From Magnetococcales bacterium (lineage in GTDB: Bacteria; Pseudomonadota; Magnetococcia; Magnetococcales; JADGCH01), in assembly GCA_015229115.1 (NCBI GenBank), contig JADGCH010000001.1, positions 1 to 64,000 on the forward strand: a stretch of DNA of 64,000 bases, given 5' to 3'. Of the stretch, positions 24,289 to 32,891 are shown one piece after another (positions within the stretch are counted from its first letter, which is position 1; every line of letters starts with the position of its first letter). The notes under the pieces are model-generated. The model did not search any database. It was not told the origin of the DNA and saw only the letters and a program-made list of their open reading frames with translations. The translations under genes were made by a program, and so were the position numbers.

Positions 24289-26796
24289 ATGGGTATGCGT
24301 TGGGCCACCGGCAACCTCGGTTTCTTGCGTGGCATCACGGCCAAGGTGATTTTGATTCTGCTCCTGTCGGCCCTGCTGCCCATGCTAAGCATTGCCTACT
24401 GGAACCTGCAGGGATCACTGGTGCGGGTCACCCGCCTGGAAGAGCAGAACCTGGAGCTGCTGGCCATCAGCGTGGCGCAGCGACTGGACCAATGGCTCAA
24501 GGATAGCCAGCTGTTGGTCGATTTCCTGGCTGGTGACCCGGAAATCATCCGTCTTCTTTCCAGATCCAGAGTGCAACAGGCCCATGAGGTGGAATCCGCC
24601 CAGCAAACCGTACTGAATATGGGGCGGGTTAACAGCGATGTCGCTGCTGCCTATATCATGGACCAGCAGGGACGCTTTCTGGTCTCCAGCAATCCAAAAG
24701 TCGTGGGCCAGCTCAGACCGGAGCTGGATTACTTCAGGGTCGCCATGACAGGCAGCCCTTTTATTTCCAACCTGCGCTTTGGATCGACCAGTGGTGATGC
24801 AGGGGCCTATTTTTCCAAACCGGTGCGGGATGAAGCAGGCCATGTGATGGGTGTGGCCGTCATCAAATTTCTGGGTCGGGTGGTACAGACCATCATGGAG
24901 GAAACCGGTAACGCCGATATCACGCCTCTGCTGGTGGATCGTGATGGGGTCATCATCTACCACCCTGATCCGTCAGTGCGCTTTCACAGTTTGCGTCCCT
25001 TGGCGCCGGAAAAAATCCGGTCGCTGCTGGATACGCACCGCTTCCCCGTCGCGACCATTGCCAGTCTGGATGACATTGAGCTGGCAGACCACATGATAAC
25101 CGCTCGGCAATCCGGTTTTGTGCGCCATTTTGCCCCCTTCTGGCAATCGCACCGCATTACCGGTATCGCTCCTGTGACCCGGCATAGCTGGGTCGTTGGC
25201 ATGAGCGAAGATGAAGTACGTTTTACCAGGCTGCTCAATGAATTGCTGGATGATACTGTCAACAGCCTGTTGCTGGTGGGCGGCATCATGTTGCCTTTAT
25301 CATGGCTGATGGGCCGGCGTCTCACCCATCCCCTGGCTATACTAACGCGGGCCAGTTACTGGCTGGAAAAAAAATTCAGTCATTCGGACGAGCAGGATGA
25401 TCAGGGGGATTCAGAGGCCGACCTTCAGCATCGGCTCAATCTGGAACAGATGGCCCATGAGCGCGATGAGTTTGGGCAGCTCTGTCAGGTGTTCCAGCAG
25501 ATGGCTCAGGAGGTGGTGCACCGCAAGGAGATGCTTGATCAACAGGTGCAGGAGAAAACCCGTCAGCTGCGACAGCAAAATGATCGTCTTGCCTTGGCCC
25601 AGCGTCGTATTGATAGTGAACTGAGTATTGCCAAAGCTATGCAACTGGCTATTTTGCCAACAGATTTTCCCCTGCATCCGCACTATAGACTCCACGCAAC
25701 CATGCGACCAGCGTTGGAGACAGGTGGCGACTTTTACGACTTCTTCCTGCTGGATGATGATCGTCTTGGGGTGCTGATTGCCGACGTATCGGGCAAAGGG
25801 GTACCGGCTGCCCTGTTCATGGCCATTTCACGTACCGTGTTGCAAGCCATTGCCCAGAAGGGGTTGACTGCTGCCCAGTGTCTCACGGAGGCCAATGCCG
25901 TGTTGTGCGCCCAAAATCCCATTGAGTTGTTTGTCACGCTATTTTACGGCATTTTGGACAGTCGCAACGGCGAGTTTCGTTATGCCAACGGTGGTCACAA
26001 TCCTCCTTATCATGTCACAACAGATGGCAGGGTAACGCCGTTAACATCGGATGGTGACATGGCCCTGGGTGTCATGGATGGGATCAGCTATCGGGAGTAT
26101 GGTTGCACTCTGATGCCTGGTGAACAGCTGTTTTTGTTCACGGATGGTGTCACGGAAGCTTTCGATCGTGACGGCCATCCTTTTGGTGAACAGCGGCTGA
26201 TGCTGGTCTTGCAGCCTACCCAGGCACGAACACCCCGGCAGGTGGTTGAACAGGTCGAGGCAGAATTGCATCGCTTTAGCGCTGGAGCGGAGCAATCGGA
26301 CGACATCACCTGCCTGTCCCTGGTCTGCAACAGCTGGGCGCAACCGGTCAGCCCGTGTGATGCAGCGACGGCCGGTGCGGAGATGATCCTGCAACAGCGC
26401 CTTGTCTCTCTGGCCGATATTCCATCTTTGGCCGATCAGTTGACGGCATTGGGCCAGGAGAGCGGCGTTCCCCAGGAGGCCCTATTTCCAATCAATCTTT
26501 CGCTGGATGAGTGGTTGACCAACGTTCTGTCCTACGGGTTCCAGGCAGGGGAAAGTCCCGCTGCCACAGTCCAGTTGTACCGGCATGCTGACCGTTGGAC
26601 GGCCATTGTGATCAGTGGGGGCATTCCTTACAATCCTCTGGAGCAGCAGTCTCCCGATCTGAACGCTTCCGTGGAACAACGTCCCATAGGCGGTTTGGGA
26701 ATTCATTTTATGCGCGAGATGATGGACAGCGTTGAGTATTTTTGGGACAAAGGTTATAATTATTTAATCCTGGTTAAAAAGTTATCTGGAGAATAA
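24289..26796 (+). CDS. Membrane sensor with SpoIIE-type PP2C phosphatase and anti-sigma-kinase domain
   Basis: About 835 residues. Order: a first span (17-37), a Cache-like periplasmic sensor (40-320), a second span (about 324-345), HAMP and coiled coil (345-450), and a SpoIIE/RsbU PP2C domain (450-680). The PP2C metal-site motifs are TGGDFYDFF, ADVSGKGVPAALFM and FTDGVTEA. A GHKL kinase of RsbW type (704-834) follows, with N-box LDEWLTNVL and G-box GGLGIHF. RsbU- and RsbW-type activities in one chain can phosphorylate and dephosphorylate a STAS partner, which is encoded 4 nt downstream. The ATG at 24289 is chosen because the longer reading overlaps the previous gene by 137 nt. Confidence 0.88.
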   Translation: MGMRWATGNLGFLRGITAKVILILLLSALLPMLSIAYWNLQGSLVRVTRLEEQNLELLAISVAQRLDQWLKDSQLLVDFLAGDPEIIRLLSRSRVQQAHEVESAQQTVLNMGRVNSDVAAAYIMDQQGRFLVSSNPKVVGQLRPELDYFRVAMTGSPFISNLRFGSTSGDAGAYFSKPVRDEAGHVMGVAVIKFLGRVVQTIMEETGNADITPLLVDRDGVIIYHPDPSVRFHSLRPLAPEKIRSLLDTHRFPVATIASLDDIELADHMITARQSGFVRHFAPFWQSHRITGIAPVTRHSWVVGMSEDEVRFTRLLNELLDDTVNSLLLVGGIMLPLSWLMGRRLTHPLAILTRASYWLEKKFSHSDEQDDQGDSEADLQHRLNLEQMAHERDEFGQLCQVFQQMAQEVVHRKEMLDQQVQEKTRQLRQQNDRLALAQRRIDSELSIAKAMQLAILPTDFPLHPHYRLHATMRPALETGGDFYDFFLLDDDRLGVLIADVSGKGVPAALFMAISRTVLQAIAQKGLTAAQCLTEANAVLCAQNPIELFVTLFYGILDSRNGEFRYANGGHNPPYHVTTDGRVTPLTSDGDMALGVMDGISYREYGCTLMPGEQLFLFTDGVTEAFDRDGHPFGEQRLMLVLQPTQARTPRQVVEQVEAELHRFSAGAEQSDDITCLSLVCNSWAQPVSPCDAATAGAEMILQQRLVSLADIPSLADQLTALGQESGVPQEALFPINLSLDEWLTNVLSYGFQAGESPAATVQLYRHADRWTAIVISGGIPYNPLEQQSPDLNASVEQRPIGGLGIHFMREMMDSVEYFWDKGYNYLILVKKLSGE

Positions 26797-26800
26797 TCCA

Positions 26801-27130
26801 ATGGAAATTGAACAGCAGCAACATGGCGAGATGTTGGTTCTGACCCCACATGGACGCATTGACAGCAACACCTCGCCGCATTTTGAGGAGCAGCTGCTGT
26901 CAGCCGTACAGGAGGGTCACGTCGATATGGTGCTGAATTTCTGTCATATCGACTACATCAGCAGTGCCGGGTTGCGTGTGTTGCTGATGGCAGCCAAGCG
27001 GGTCAAACCCAAAGGTGGGCGAGTGGCCTTGTGTGCGGTACAGGCCCACATTCAGGAGGTATTCCGGATCAGTGGCTTTATCAGCCTGTTCCAGTTTCAT
27101 GCCACGCTAGAGGATGCGATGGGTCGCTAG
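26801..27130 (+). CDS. STAS-domain anti-sigma-factor antagonist (RsbV/SpoIIAA-like)
   Basis: The 109-residue protein is a single STAS domain. The conserved phosphorylation site is in DYISSAGLRVLL (Ser54/55), preceded by HGRIDSNTSPHFEEQL. Unphosphorylated STAS proteins bind a switch kinase or effector; phosphorylation releases them. The gene has a GGAG 8 nt upstream and sits directly between the PP2C/kinase sensor and the cyclase, whose ATG begins at the next base after its stop. The output may therefore be the cyclase rather than a sigma factor; no sigma factor gene is nearby. Confidence 0.9.
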   Translation: MEIEQQQHGEMLVLTPHGRIDSNTSPHFEEQLLSAVQEGHVDMVLNFCHIDYISSAGLRVLLMAAKRVKPKGGRVALCAVQAHIQEVFRISGFISLFQFHATLEDAMGR

Positions 27131-29023
27131 ATGTTTACAGGTCACCAACTTCAGGAACAGGCCCTGGAAGGCGAGTGGATAGCGGCCATTCGCCAGAAAC
27201 TGGATGAGGGACAGGGATTCCTGGTCTACGACATGGTGCGTGCTGCCATCCAGCATTACCCCGATAGTCTGCGCATCCTGTTGATGGGTACCCTGGCGCT
27301 GTTTCGCAGCGGTGCTGAGGAAGAGGCGCGCAAGTTGTTGGCACCACGGACCTCTGCAACCCTTGGTGACGATGATCTGGAAACGCTGAAGTTGCTCGGT
27401 GAGATTCATTTCGAAGGGTGGTTGCGTGGCTTCCACAACGATGATTTACACCGCAGTCAGCAAGCCTTTCTGGAAAGCTTCCGTCGGGACAACGCGCTGG
27501 AGACAGGTATTGATGCTGTCTTCCTGACTTGGCTGATGGGGTTGCAACAGCAGGCTGACCCGATGGCCAGACAGGTGATCATCCTGTGTCAGCAAGAGTG
27601 GCAGTCACCCGTTGCCCATCGACGTTTCCTGGCCAGAGTGACCGCTGCAGAGGCCCATCTGTTGCTGGGCCATCAGGATACGGCCCTGGCTATGTACCAG
27701 GAGGCCATCACCCTGCCAGCCATTCATTATACCTGGGTTGCCAAGAGTCGTGCACGACTGGCTTTGATGACCGAGCGGGGGGTTCCGGTGGTGCCTGAGG
27801 TAGCAGCTATTCTGCCTCCCCCTGTGGTGGTGGTTTTTGCTGGGCAGGAGCTGGATCGGCCAGGGCAGGTCGATCCGTTTTTTCCTCCCCATCTGGAGCA
27901 GGTGGTCAAAGATGCAATCCATCTGCGGCTGGAACAGCTCAAGGCCGATATTGGCTATTGTTCTGCCGCCTGTGGAGCCGATCTGCTGTTTATTGAAGCC
28001 ATGATCGAACGCCATGCCGAGGTCAATATTTTTCTTCCCTGTGCTGTGGAGGATTTTATGGCGGCCTGTGTGCAGTATGCTGGTCCGCATTGGGAACAGC
28101 GCTTTCACAGGCTCCTCCAACTGGCTACCACAATCCATTTTGCCACTGAGGAACGACTGCTGGGTCATCAGCTCCTGTTTCGGTTCAACAATCAAATTAT
28201 CAACGGCATGGCGCGGTTGCGTGCACAACAGCTGGATACTGAGCCCCATCTGTTGCTGGTGTGGGATTATGCGGCACAGAATCTGGCCGGCACAGCGGCC
28301 GATTTCATGGATCAGTGGCCGGATATCGGTCGGCTGCGTCTCATTGATCTGGACGAGCTACGCGAGCTTCATCCGCTACCAGAGTCTGACACGGCTACGT
28401 TGTCATCGGACGGACAACAAGCGTTGTTAGGCTCCGTGCAGCAACCTGAGAGGGTGATTAAAACCATGCTGTTTGCCGATATTGTCGGTTTCAGCAAGCT
28501 GAAGGAAGAGGATCTGCCTGGCCTGTGGAGATTTTTGGCCACGATTCATGAGCAGCTGCTACAACAATGCGCCATCCCCGATCTGGTCGAAAGCTGGGGC
28601 GATGCCCTCTATGTGGTGCAGTCGAGCGCAAGCGACATGTTGCGCTACGCTTTTGCCTTACAACAGGGGTTTTCGGCTTGCCATCCGGCCGATTTTGGGC
28701 TGCCCTATCCGCTACAGCTGCGTATCGGACTGCATGCCGGACCGGTTTATACCGGTGTCCATCCGCTCACTGGACGAGAGATGATTTACGGTAGCCATGT
28801 CTCTCGCACAGCGCGCATTGAACCGGTTACCGTACCAGGTCAGATCTACGCTTCCCAGCAATTTGTCGCCCTGTTGACCATGGAAGAAAGCGCGCCGCAA
28901 CACCGGCAACTGTCATTGGGGCAAAGCTACCCACCCTGGTATTTCTGTACCTATTTGGGGGTACAGAATCTGGCTAAAAATTATGGTTCCCAGCCTGTCT
29001 ATCACTTGCGTGCTGTGGCGTAG
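27131..29023 (+). CDS. TPR - SLOG-like - class III nucleotide cyclase protein
   Basis: The 630-residue cytosolic protein has a helical TPR-like region (1-220) and a Rossmann-like domain (about 225-400; VVVVFAGQELDRPG, then CSAACGADLLFIEAMIE) resembling SLOG or TRAFs-binding domains. A class III cyclase domain follows (about 440-620). Metal-binding Asp residues are present (FADIVGFS, D450; SWGDALY, D491). The usual adenine-specifying Lys four residues before D491 is Glu, as in guanylate cyclases. The second specificity Asp is not conserved (Met). The transition-state Asn is Ser (GSHVSRTARIE), with the Arg kept. Activity and nucleotide are therefore uncertain. It ends the tightly packed run. 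Confidence 0.82.
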   Translation: MFTGHQLQEQALEGEWIAAIRQKLDEGQGFLVYDMVRAAIQHYPDSLRILLMGTLALFRSGAEEEARKLLAPRTSATLGDDDLETLKLLGEIHFEGWLRGFHNDDLHRSQQAFLESFRRDNALETGIDAVFLTWLMGLQQQADPMARQVIILCQQEWQSPVAHRRFLARVTAAEAHLLLGHQDTALAMYQEAITLPAIHYTWVAKSRARLALMTERGVPVVPEVAAILPPPVVVVFAGQELDRPGQVDPFFPPHLEQVVKDAIHLRLEQLKADIGYCSAACGADLLFIEAMIERHAEVNIFLPCAVEDFMAACVQYAGPHWEQRFHRLLQLATTIHFATEERLLGHQLLFRFNNQIINGMARLRAQQLDTEPHLLLVWDYAAQNLAGTAADFMDQWPDIGRLRLIDLDELRELHPLPESDTATLSSDGQQALLGSVQQPERVIKTMLFADIVGFSKLKEEDLPGLWRFLATIHEQLLQQCAIPDLVESWGDALYVVQSSASDMLRYAFALQQGFSACHPADFGLPYPLQLRIGLHAGPVYTGVHPLTGREMIYGSHVSRTARIEPVTVPGQIYASQQFVALLTMEESAPQHRQLSLGQSYPPWYFCTYLGVQNLAKNYGSQPVYHLRAVA

Positions 29024-29073
29024 TCTGTAAACTACTGTCCATTATTACTTCGATCCTTCAGGAGTTGTCGATC

Positions 29074-29559
29074 ATGATGAAAAAATATCCGTTGATGGGT
29101 GCGTTGTTGCTGGGTAGCGCATGGGTTGCTGTGACTCATGCCGGGGCTCATAGCACGGGTGGTCCTGAAGACCTGATCAAGTTCCGTCAGTCCGGTTATA
29201 CCTTTATGGCCTGGAACATGGGCAAGATCAAGACTCAGGTGGTTGACCAGCCAGCCCAGTTCAACAAGGATCAGGTCAAGGCCGCCGCTGATGTCATTGC
29301 CGCCATTGCCAACTCCGGTATGGGTGCGCTCTATGCTCCTGGTACCGAAACAGGCAAAGGTTGGGAAAAGACGCGCGTCAAGCCGGAATTGTTCCAGCAG
29401 CCCGATGAGGTCAAAAAGGTGGCCATGGCCTTTGTCAAAGAGGCCAACGAGCTGGCTCGGGTGGCCGCAACCGGAGAACTGGAAGCCATCCGGGGCCAGT
29501 TTGGCAAAGTCGGTGCAACCTGCAAAGGGTGCCACGATAAATTTCGCACAGAAGAGTGA
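29074..29559 (+). CDS. Cytochrome c' family monoheme protein
   Basis: About 161 residues with a signal peptide (KYPLMGALLLGSAWVAVTHA). The heme site CKGCH lies at the C-terminus after a four-helix-bundle sequence (GGPEDLIKFRQSGYTFMAWNMGKI), the layout of class II cytochrome c'. Such periplasmic proteins bind NO or CO or carry electrons. The ATG at 29074 is chosen because AGGAG lies 9 nt upstream; a TTG at 29065 is less likely. A 50-nt gap separates it from the cyclase gene, so it may have its own promoter. Confidence 0.9.
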   Translation: MMKKYPLMGALLLGSAWVAVTHAGAHSTGGPEDLIKFRQSGYTFMAWNMGKIKTQVVDQPAQFNKDQVKAAADVIAAIANSGMGALYAPGTETGKGWEKTRVKPELFQQPDEVKKVAMAFVKEANELARVAATGELEAIRGQFGKVGATCKGCHDKFRTEE

Positions 29560-29569
29560 TTGATTTTCC

Positions 29570-32410
29570 ATGGAATATAAGACGACCATCCAGCTGCCTC
29601 AAACCGATTTCCCCATGCGGGCCAACCTGCCACAGCGGGAGCCGGCTATTTTGCAACGCTGGATGGATGATGACCTATTTGGTCAATTGCGGCAGGTCTC
29701 CAGTGGACGGCCCAAGTTCATCCTGCACGATGGCCCCCCCTACGCCAACGGTCATATCCACATCGGACACGCCATCAACAAGGTGCTCAAGGATGTCATT
29801 GTCAAGACCCAGCAGATGCGCGGTTTTGATGCCCATTATGTACCGGGCTGGGACTGCCATGGTCTACCGATTGAAACACGGGTGGAACAGGAGCTGAAAC
29901 AGGCCGGTGCTGACAAACAGGCGGTTTCGACGGTCGAATTCCGGCAGCGCTGCCGCCGTTTTGCCCACCAGTGGGTCGATATTCAGCGCAGCGAATTTCA
30001 GCGCTTGGGGATCATGGGTGACTGGAATAACCCCTACCTGACCATGGATTACCGCTTTGAGGCCGATACCGTGCGCGAGCTGGGTAAGTTCCTGCTCAAC
30101 GGTGCACTCTACAAGGGATTCAAGCCGGTTTACTGGTGCATCCATGACGTCACCGCCCTAGCCGAGGCCGAAGTGGAATATCAGGACCACACCTCAACGG
30201 CGGTCTACGTCAAGTTTCCGCTGGCCGCCGATGAAACGCTGCAGGACGTTGCGCCGGAGTTGGCCAACAAGCCGGTTGCCGTGGTCATCTGGACCACCAC
30301 GCCCTGGACGTTGCCGGCCAATCTGGGTGTCTGCCTCAACCCCCATTTCGATTATGTTGCCCTGCGTCTGGTCAACGGTGCCCACCACGTCTGCTGGCAG
30401 CCTGACGAGATTCTCCTGATGGCAGAAGGGTTGATGAATACGGCGCTGTCAGCGTTGCAGCTAACGCCGGACCAGGTCGAAGTGGTGGCCCATATGGCTG
30501 GTGCGGCACTGGATCGCAAGCGATTTCGTCATCCCTGGCTGGATCAGGATGCACCGATCTTGCTGGGGGAGCATGTTACGCTTGAGGCTGGAACCGGTTG
30601 TGTGCACACTGCTCCCGGGCATGGTCAGGATGACTACGTGGTCGGCAGCCGCTATGGTTTGGCCGTATTCAATCCGGTGGATGACCAGGGTCGTTTTCGT
30701 CCCGAGACGCCCTTGTTCGGTGGGCTCACCGTGCACGAAGCCAATCCGCAGGTGGTCGAACTGCTGCAGCAGCGGGGAGCACTGTTGGCACGTCACGCGC
30801 TGCGTCATAGCTATCCGCATTGCTGGCGCTGTCACCAGCCGGTCATCACCAGGGCGACACCACAGTGGTTTATTGCCATGGATGCGACCGGTCTGCGTCA
30901 GAAGGCTTTGACGGCCATTCAAGCCACCCAGTGGATTCCTTCCTGGGGTATGGATCGTATTTATAACATGGTGGCCAACCGGCCGGACTGGTGTGTCTCG
31001 CGCCAGCGCAGCTGGGGCGTTCCTATCGCGGTATTGGTTTGCCAGCAGTGCCAGAGTCACGTTGCCGATGACACCGTCACGGAGGCCATTGCGCAGCAGG
31101 TGGAGCAGCATGGGGCCGATGTCTGGTTTCAGCGCCAGGCGGCTGATTTTCTGCCTCCGGACTACCGCTGCTGTCAGTGTGGTGGCCAGCAGTTCCGCCA
31201 GGAACAGGACATCCTTGATGTCTGGTTTGATTCGGGCGTCACCCATGCGGCGGTATTGGAACGACGCCAGGAGCTTGCCTGGCCGGCGGATCTGTACCTG
31301 GAGGGATCGGACCAGCACCGCGGCTGGTTCCATTCCAGTCTGCTGACATCGGTCGGTACACGCGGCACCGCCCCCTATCGCAGCGTGCTGACCCATGGCT
31401 TTGTTGTCGATGGTAAGGGTCGCAAAATGTCGAAATCGCTCGGCAATGTGGTGGCCCCCGACAAGATCATTCAGCAGTATGGCGCCGATATTCTACGCAT
31501 GTGGGTTACCGCCGAGGATTATGCTGGCGATATCCGCATTTCAACAGAGATTCTGGATGGCTTGGCCGATGCCTACCGGCGCATTCGCAACACATTGCGT
31601 TTTCTGCTTGGCAATCTGGCCGGATTCGATGCGGATCGTCAGCAGCTGCCCTACTCGCAACTGTTGTCACTCGATCGCTGGGCGTTGCACCGATTGCATC
31701 AGCTCATCACCCGGGTGCAGCAGGCCTACAGTGATTACGCCTTTCATCGCGTTTATCAGGAATTACACTATTTCTGTTCCATGGACATGGGGGCTTTCTA
31801 CCTCGATATCCTCAAGGACCGGCTGTATTGCGATGGCAAGGAATCGCTGCCGCGCCGCTCGGCCCAGACGGTGCTGCACCATACGTTGGAAAGTCTGGTG
31901 CGGCTGATGGCACCGATCCTGTCGTTTACGGCTGAGGAGGTGTGGTCCTATATGAGCGGCAGCCGTTGCTCGTCGGTTCACTTGGCCAACATGCCTCATG
32001 CACCAGATGAGTGGCACGACACCGTGCTGGAGCAGGATTGGGAGCAACTGCGTCGTATTCGCAGTGAGGTGTATCGCTGGCTGGAACAGGATCGTCAGGA
32101 GAAACGCATCGGCTCGTTCATGGAAGCGTCGGTCACCCTGTACGTGGCGGAGCCGCTGCAACAGCTGTTGGCCGGTTTTGACGATCTGGCCCGCCTGTTT
32201 ATTGTTGCAACGGTGACGGTGCTGCCGCTGGAACAGGCACCGCCCCAGGCGCTGGTTGCCCAGGAGATGGCGGCTGATCTCAAGCTGGTGACAGCCGTAG
32301 CGGGTGGGTACAAATGCCTGCGCTGCTGGAATTGGAGTGAACAGACTGGATCAGGGGATGACGTCCACCTTTGTCCCCGCTGTGCGGCCGTTATTGCTGC
32401 CTTGTCATGA
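29570..32410 (+). CDS. ileS: Isoleucyl-tRNA synthetase
   Basis: The 946-residue class I synthetase attaches Ile to tRNA-Ile. HIGH-type motif HIHIGH (about 62-67) in PPYANGHIHIGHA, editing-domain block TTTPWTLPANLGV, KMSKS near 619, and a C-terminal zinc site (CLRCWNWSE...CPRC) are all present. Length is typical of the bacterial form. Its stop overlaps the lspA start (ATGA), a common ileS-lspA arrangement. Confidence 0.98.
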   Translation: MEYKTTIQLPQTDFPMRANLPQREPAILQRWMDDDLFGQLRQVSSGRPKFILHDGPPYANGHIHIGHAINKVLKDVIVKTQQMRGFDAHYVPGWDCHGLPIETRVEQELKQAGADKQAVSTVEFRQRCRRFAHQWVDIQRSEFQRLGIMGDWNNPYLTMDYRFEADTVRELGKFLLNGALYKGFKPVYWCIHDVTALAEAEVEYQDHTSTAVYVKFPLAADETLQDVAPELANKPVAVVIWTTTPWTLPANLGVCLNPHFDYVALRLVNGAHHVCWQPDEILLMAEGLMNTALSALQLTPDQVEVVAHMAGAALDRKRFRHPWLDQDAPILLGEHVTLEAGTGCVHTAPGHGQDDYVVGSRYGLAVFNPVDDQGRFRPETPLFGGLTVHEANPQVVELLQQRGALLARHALRHSYPHCWRCHQPVITRATPQWFIAMDATGLRQKALTAIQATQWIPSWGMDRIYNMVANRPDWCVSRQRSWGVPIAVLVCQQCQSHVADDTVTEAIAQQVEQHGADVWFQRQAADFLPPDYRCCQCGGQQFRQEQDILDVWFDSGVTHAAVLERRQELAWPADLYLEGSDQHRGWFHSSLLTSVGTRGTAPYRSVLTHGFVVDGKGRKMSKSLGNVVAPDKIIQQYGADILRMWVTAEDYAGDIRISTEILDGLADAYRRIRNTLRFLLGNLAGFDADRQQLPYSQLLSLDRWALHRLHQLITRVQQAYSDYAFHRVYQELHYFCSMDMGAFYLDILKDRLYCDGKESLPRRSAQTVLHHTLESLVRLMAPILSFTAEEVWSYMSGSRCSSVHLANMPHAPDEWHDTVLEQDWEQLRRIRSEVYRWLEQDRQEKRIGSFMEASVTLYVAEPLQQLLAGFDDLARLFIVATVTVLPLEQAPPQALVAQEMAADLKLVTAVAGGYKCLRCWNWSEQTGSGDDVHLCPRCAAVIAALS

Positions 32411-32883
32411 AGGGGCAGCTGCTGTACGGTGGGCTGCTGGCTGCCGGGGTGGCACTGGTCGACCAGTTGACCAAGCTGTGGGCTGTCGAGGCCTTGGCAC
32501 ACCGGACTGTCACCATCGTGACCGGTTTTTTTGACCTGGAGCTGGTGCACAATCTTGGTGCTGCGTTTGGTCTGTTCAGCAGCTGGCCAGAATTATGGCG
32601 CCATGCCTTGCTGATCGGTGTGGCCGTAGTAGCCACGGCCGTTATCACCCGATTGCTGTGGCAAAGCAGCAGTCGTCTGGAAGCCACAACATTGGCTTTG
32701 GTATTGGGTGGTGCCATTGGCAATCTGATCGACCGGCTGCGGCTCGGCTGGGTGATCGATTTCATCCACTGGCACTGGTACCAGTGGTCTTGGCCAGTCT
32801 TCAACATCGCTGACAGTGCTATCACGGTGGGGATCGCTCTGCTGCTGTGGCAGCAGTTCAGACGGCCGCCTTCAACCTCGTGA
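32407..32883 (+). CDS. lspA: Lipoprotein signal peptidase
   Basis: The 158-residue inner-membrane aspartic protease cleaves prolipoprotein signal peptides. Four spans are visible, and the two catalytic Asp lie in GAIGNLIDRL and FNIADSAITVG. DFIHWHW between them is typical. The start at 32407 gives the ATGA overlap with ileS and removes an unlikely N-terminal extension. The diguanylate cyclase gene follows 8 nt later. Confidence 0.96.
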   Translation: MKGQLLYGGLLAAGVALVDQLTKLWAVEALAHRTVTIVTGFFDLELVHNLGAAFGLFSSWPELWRHALLIGVAVVATAVITRLLWQSSSRLEATTLALVLGGAIGNLIDRLRLGWVIDFIHWHWYQWSWPVFNIADSAITVGIALLLWQQFRRPPSTS

Positions 32884-32891
32884 GGATCGCC

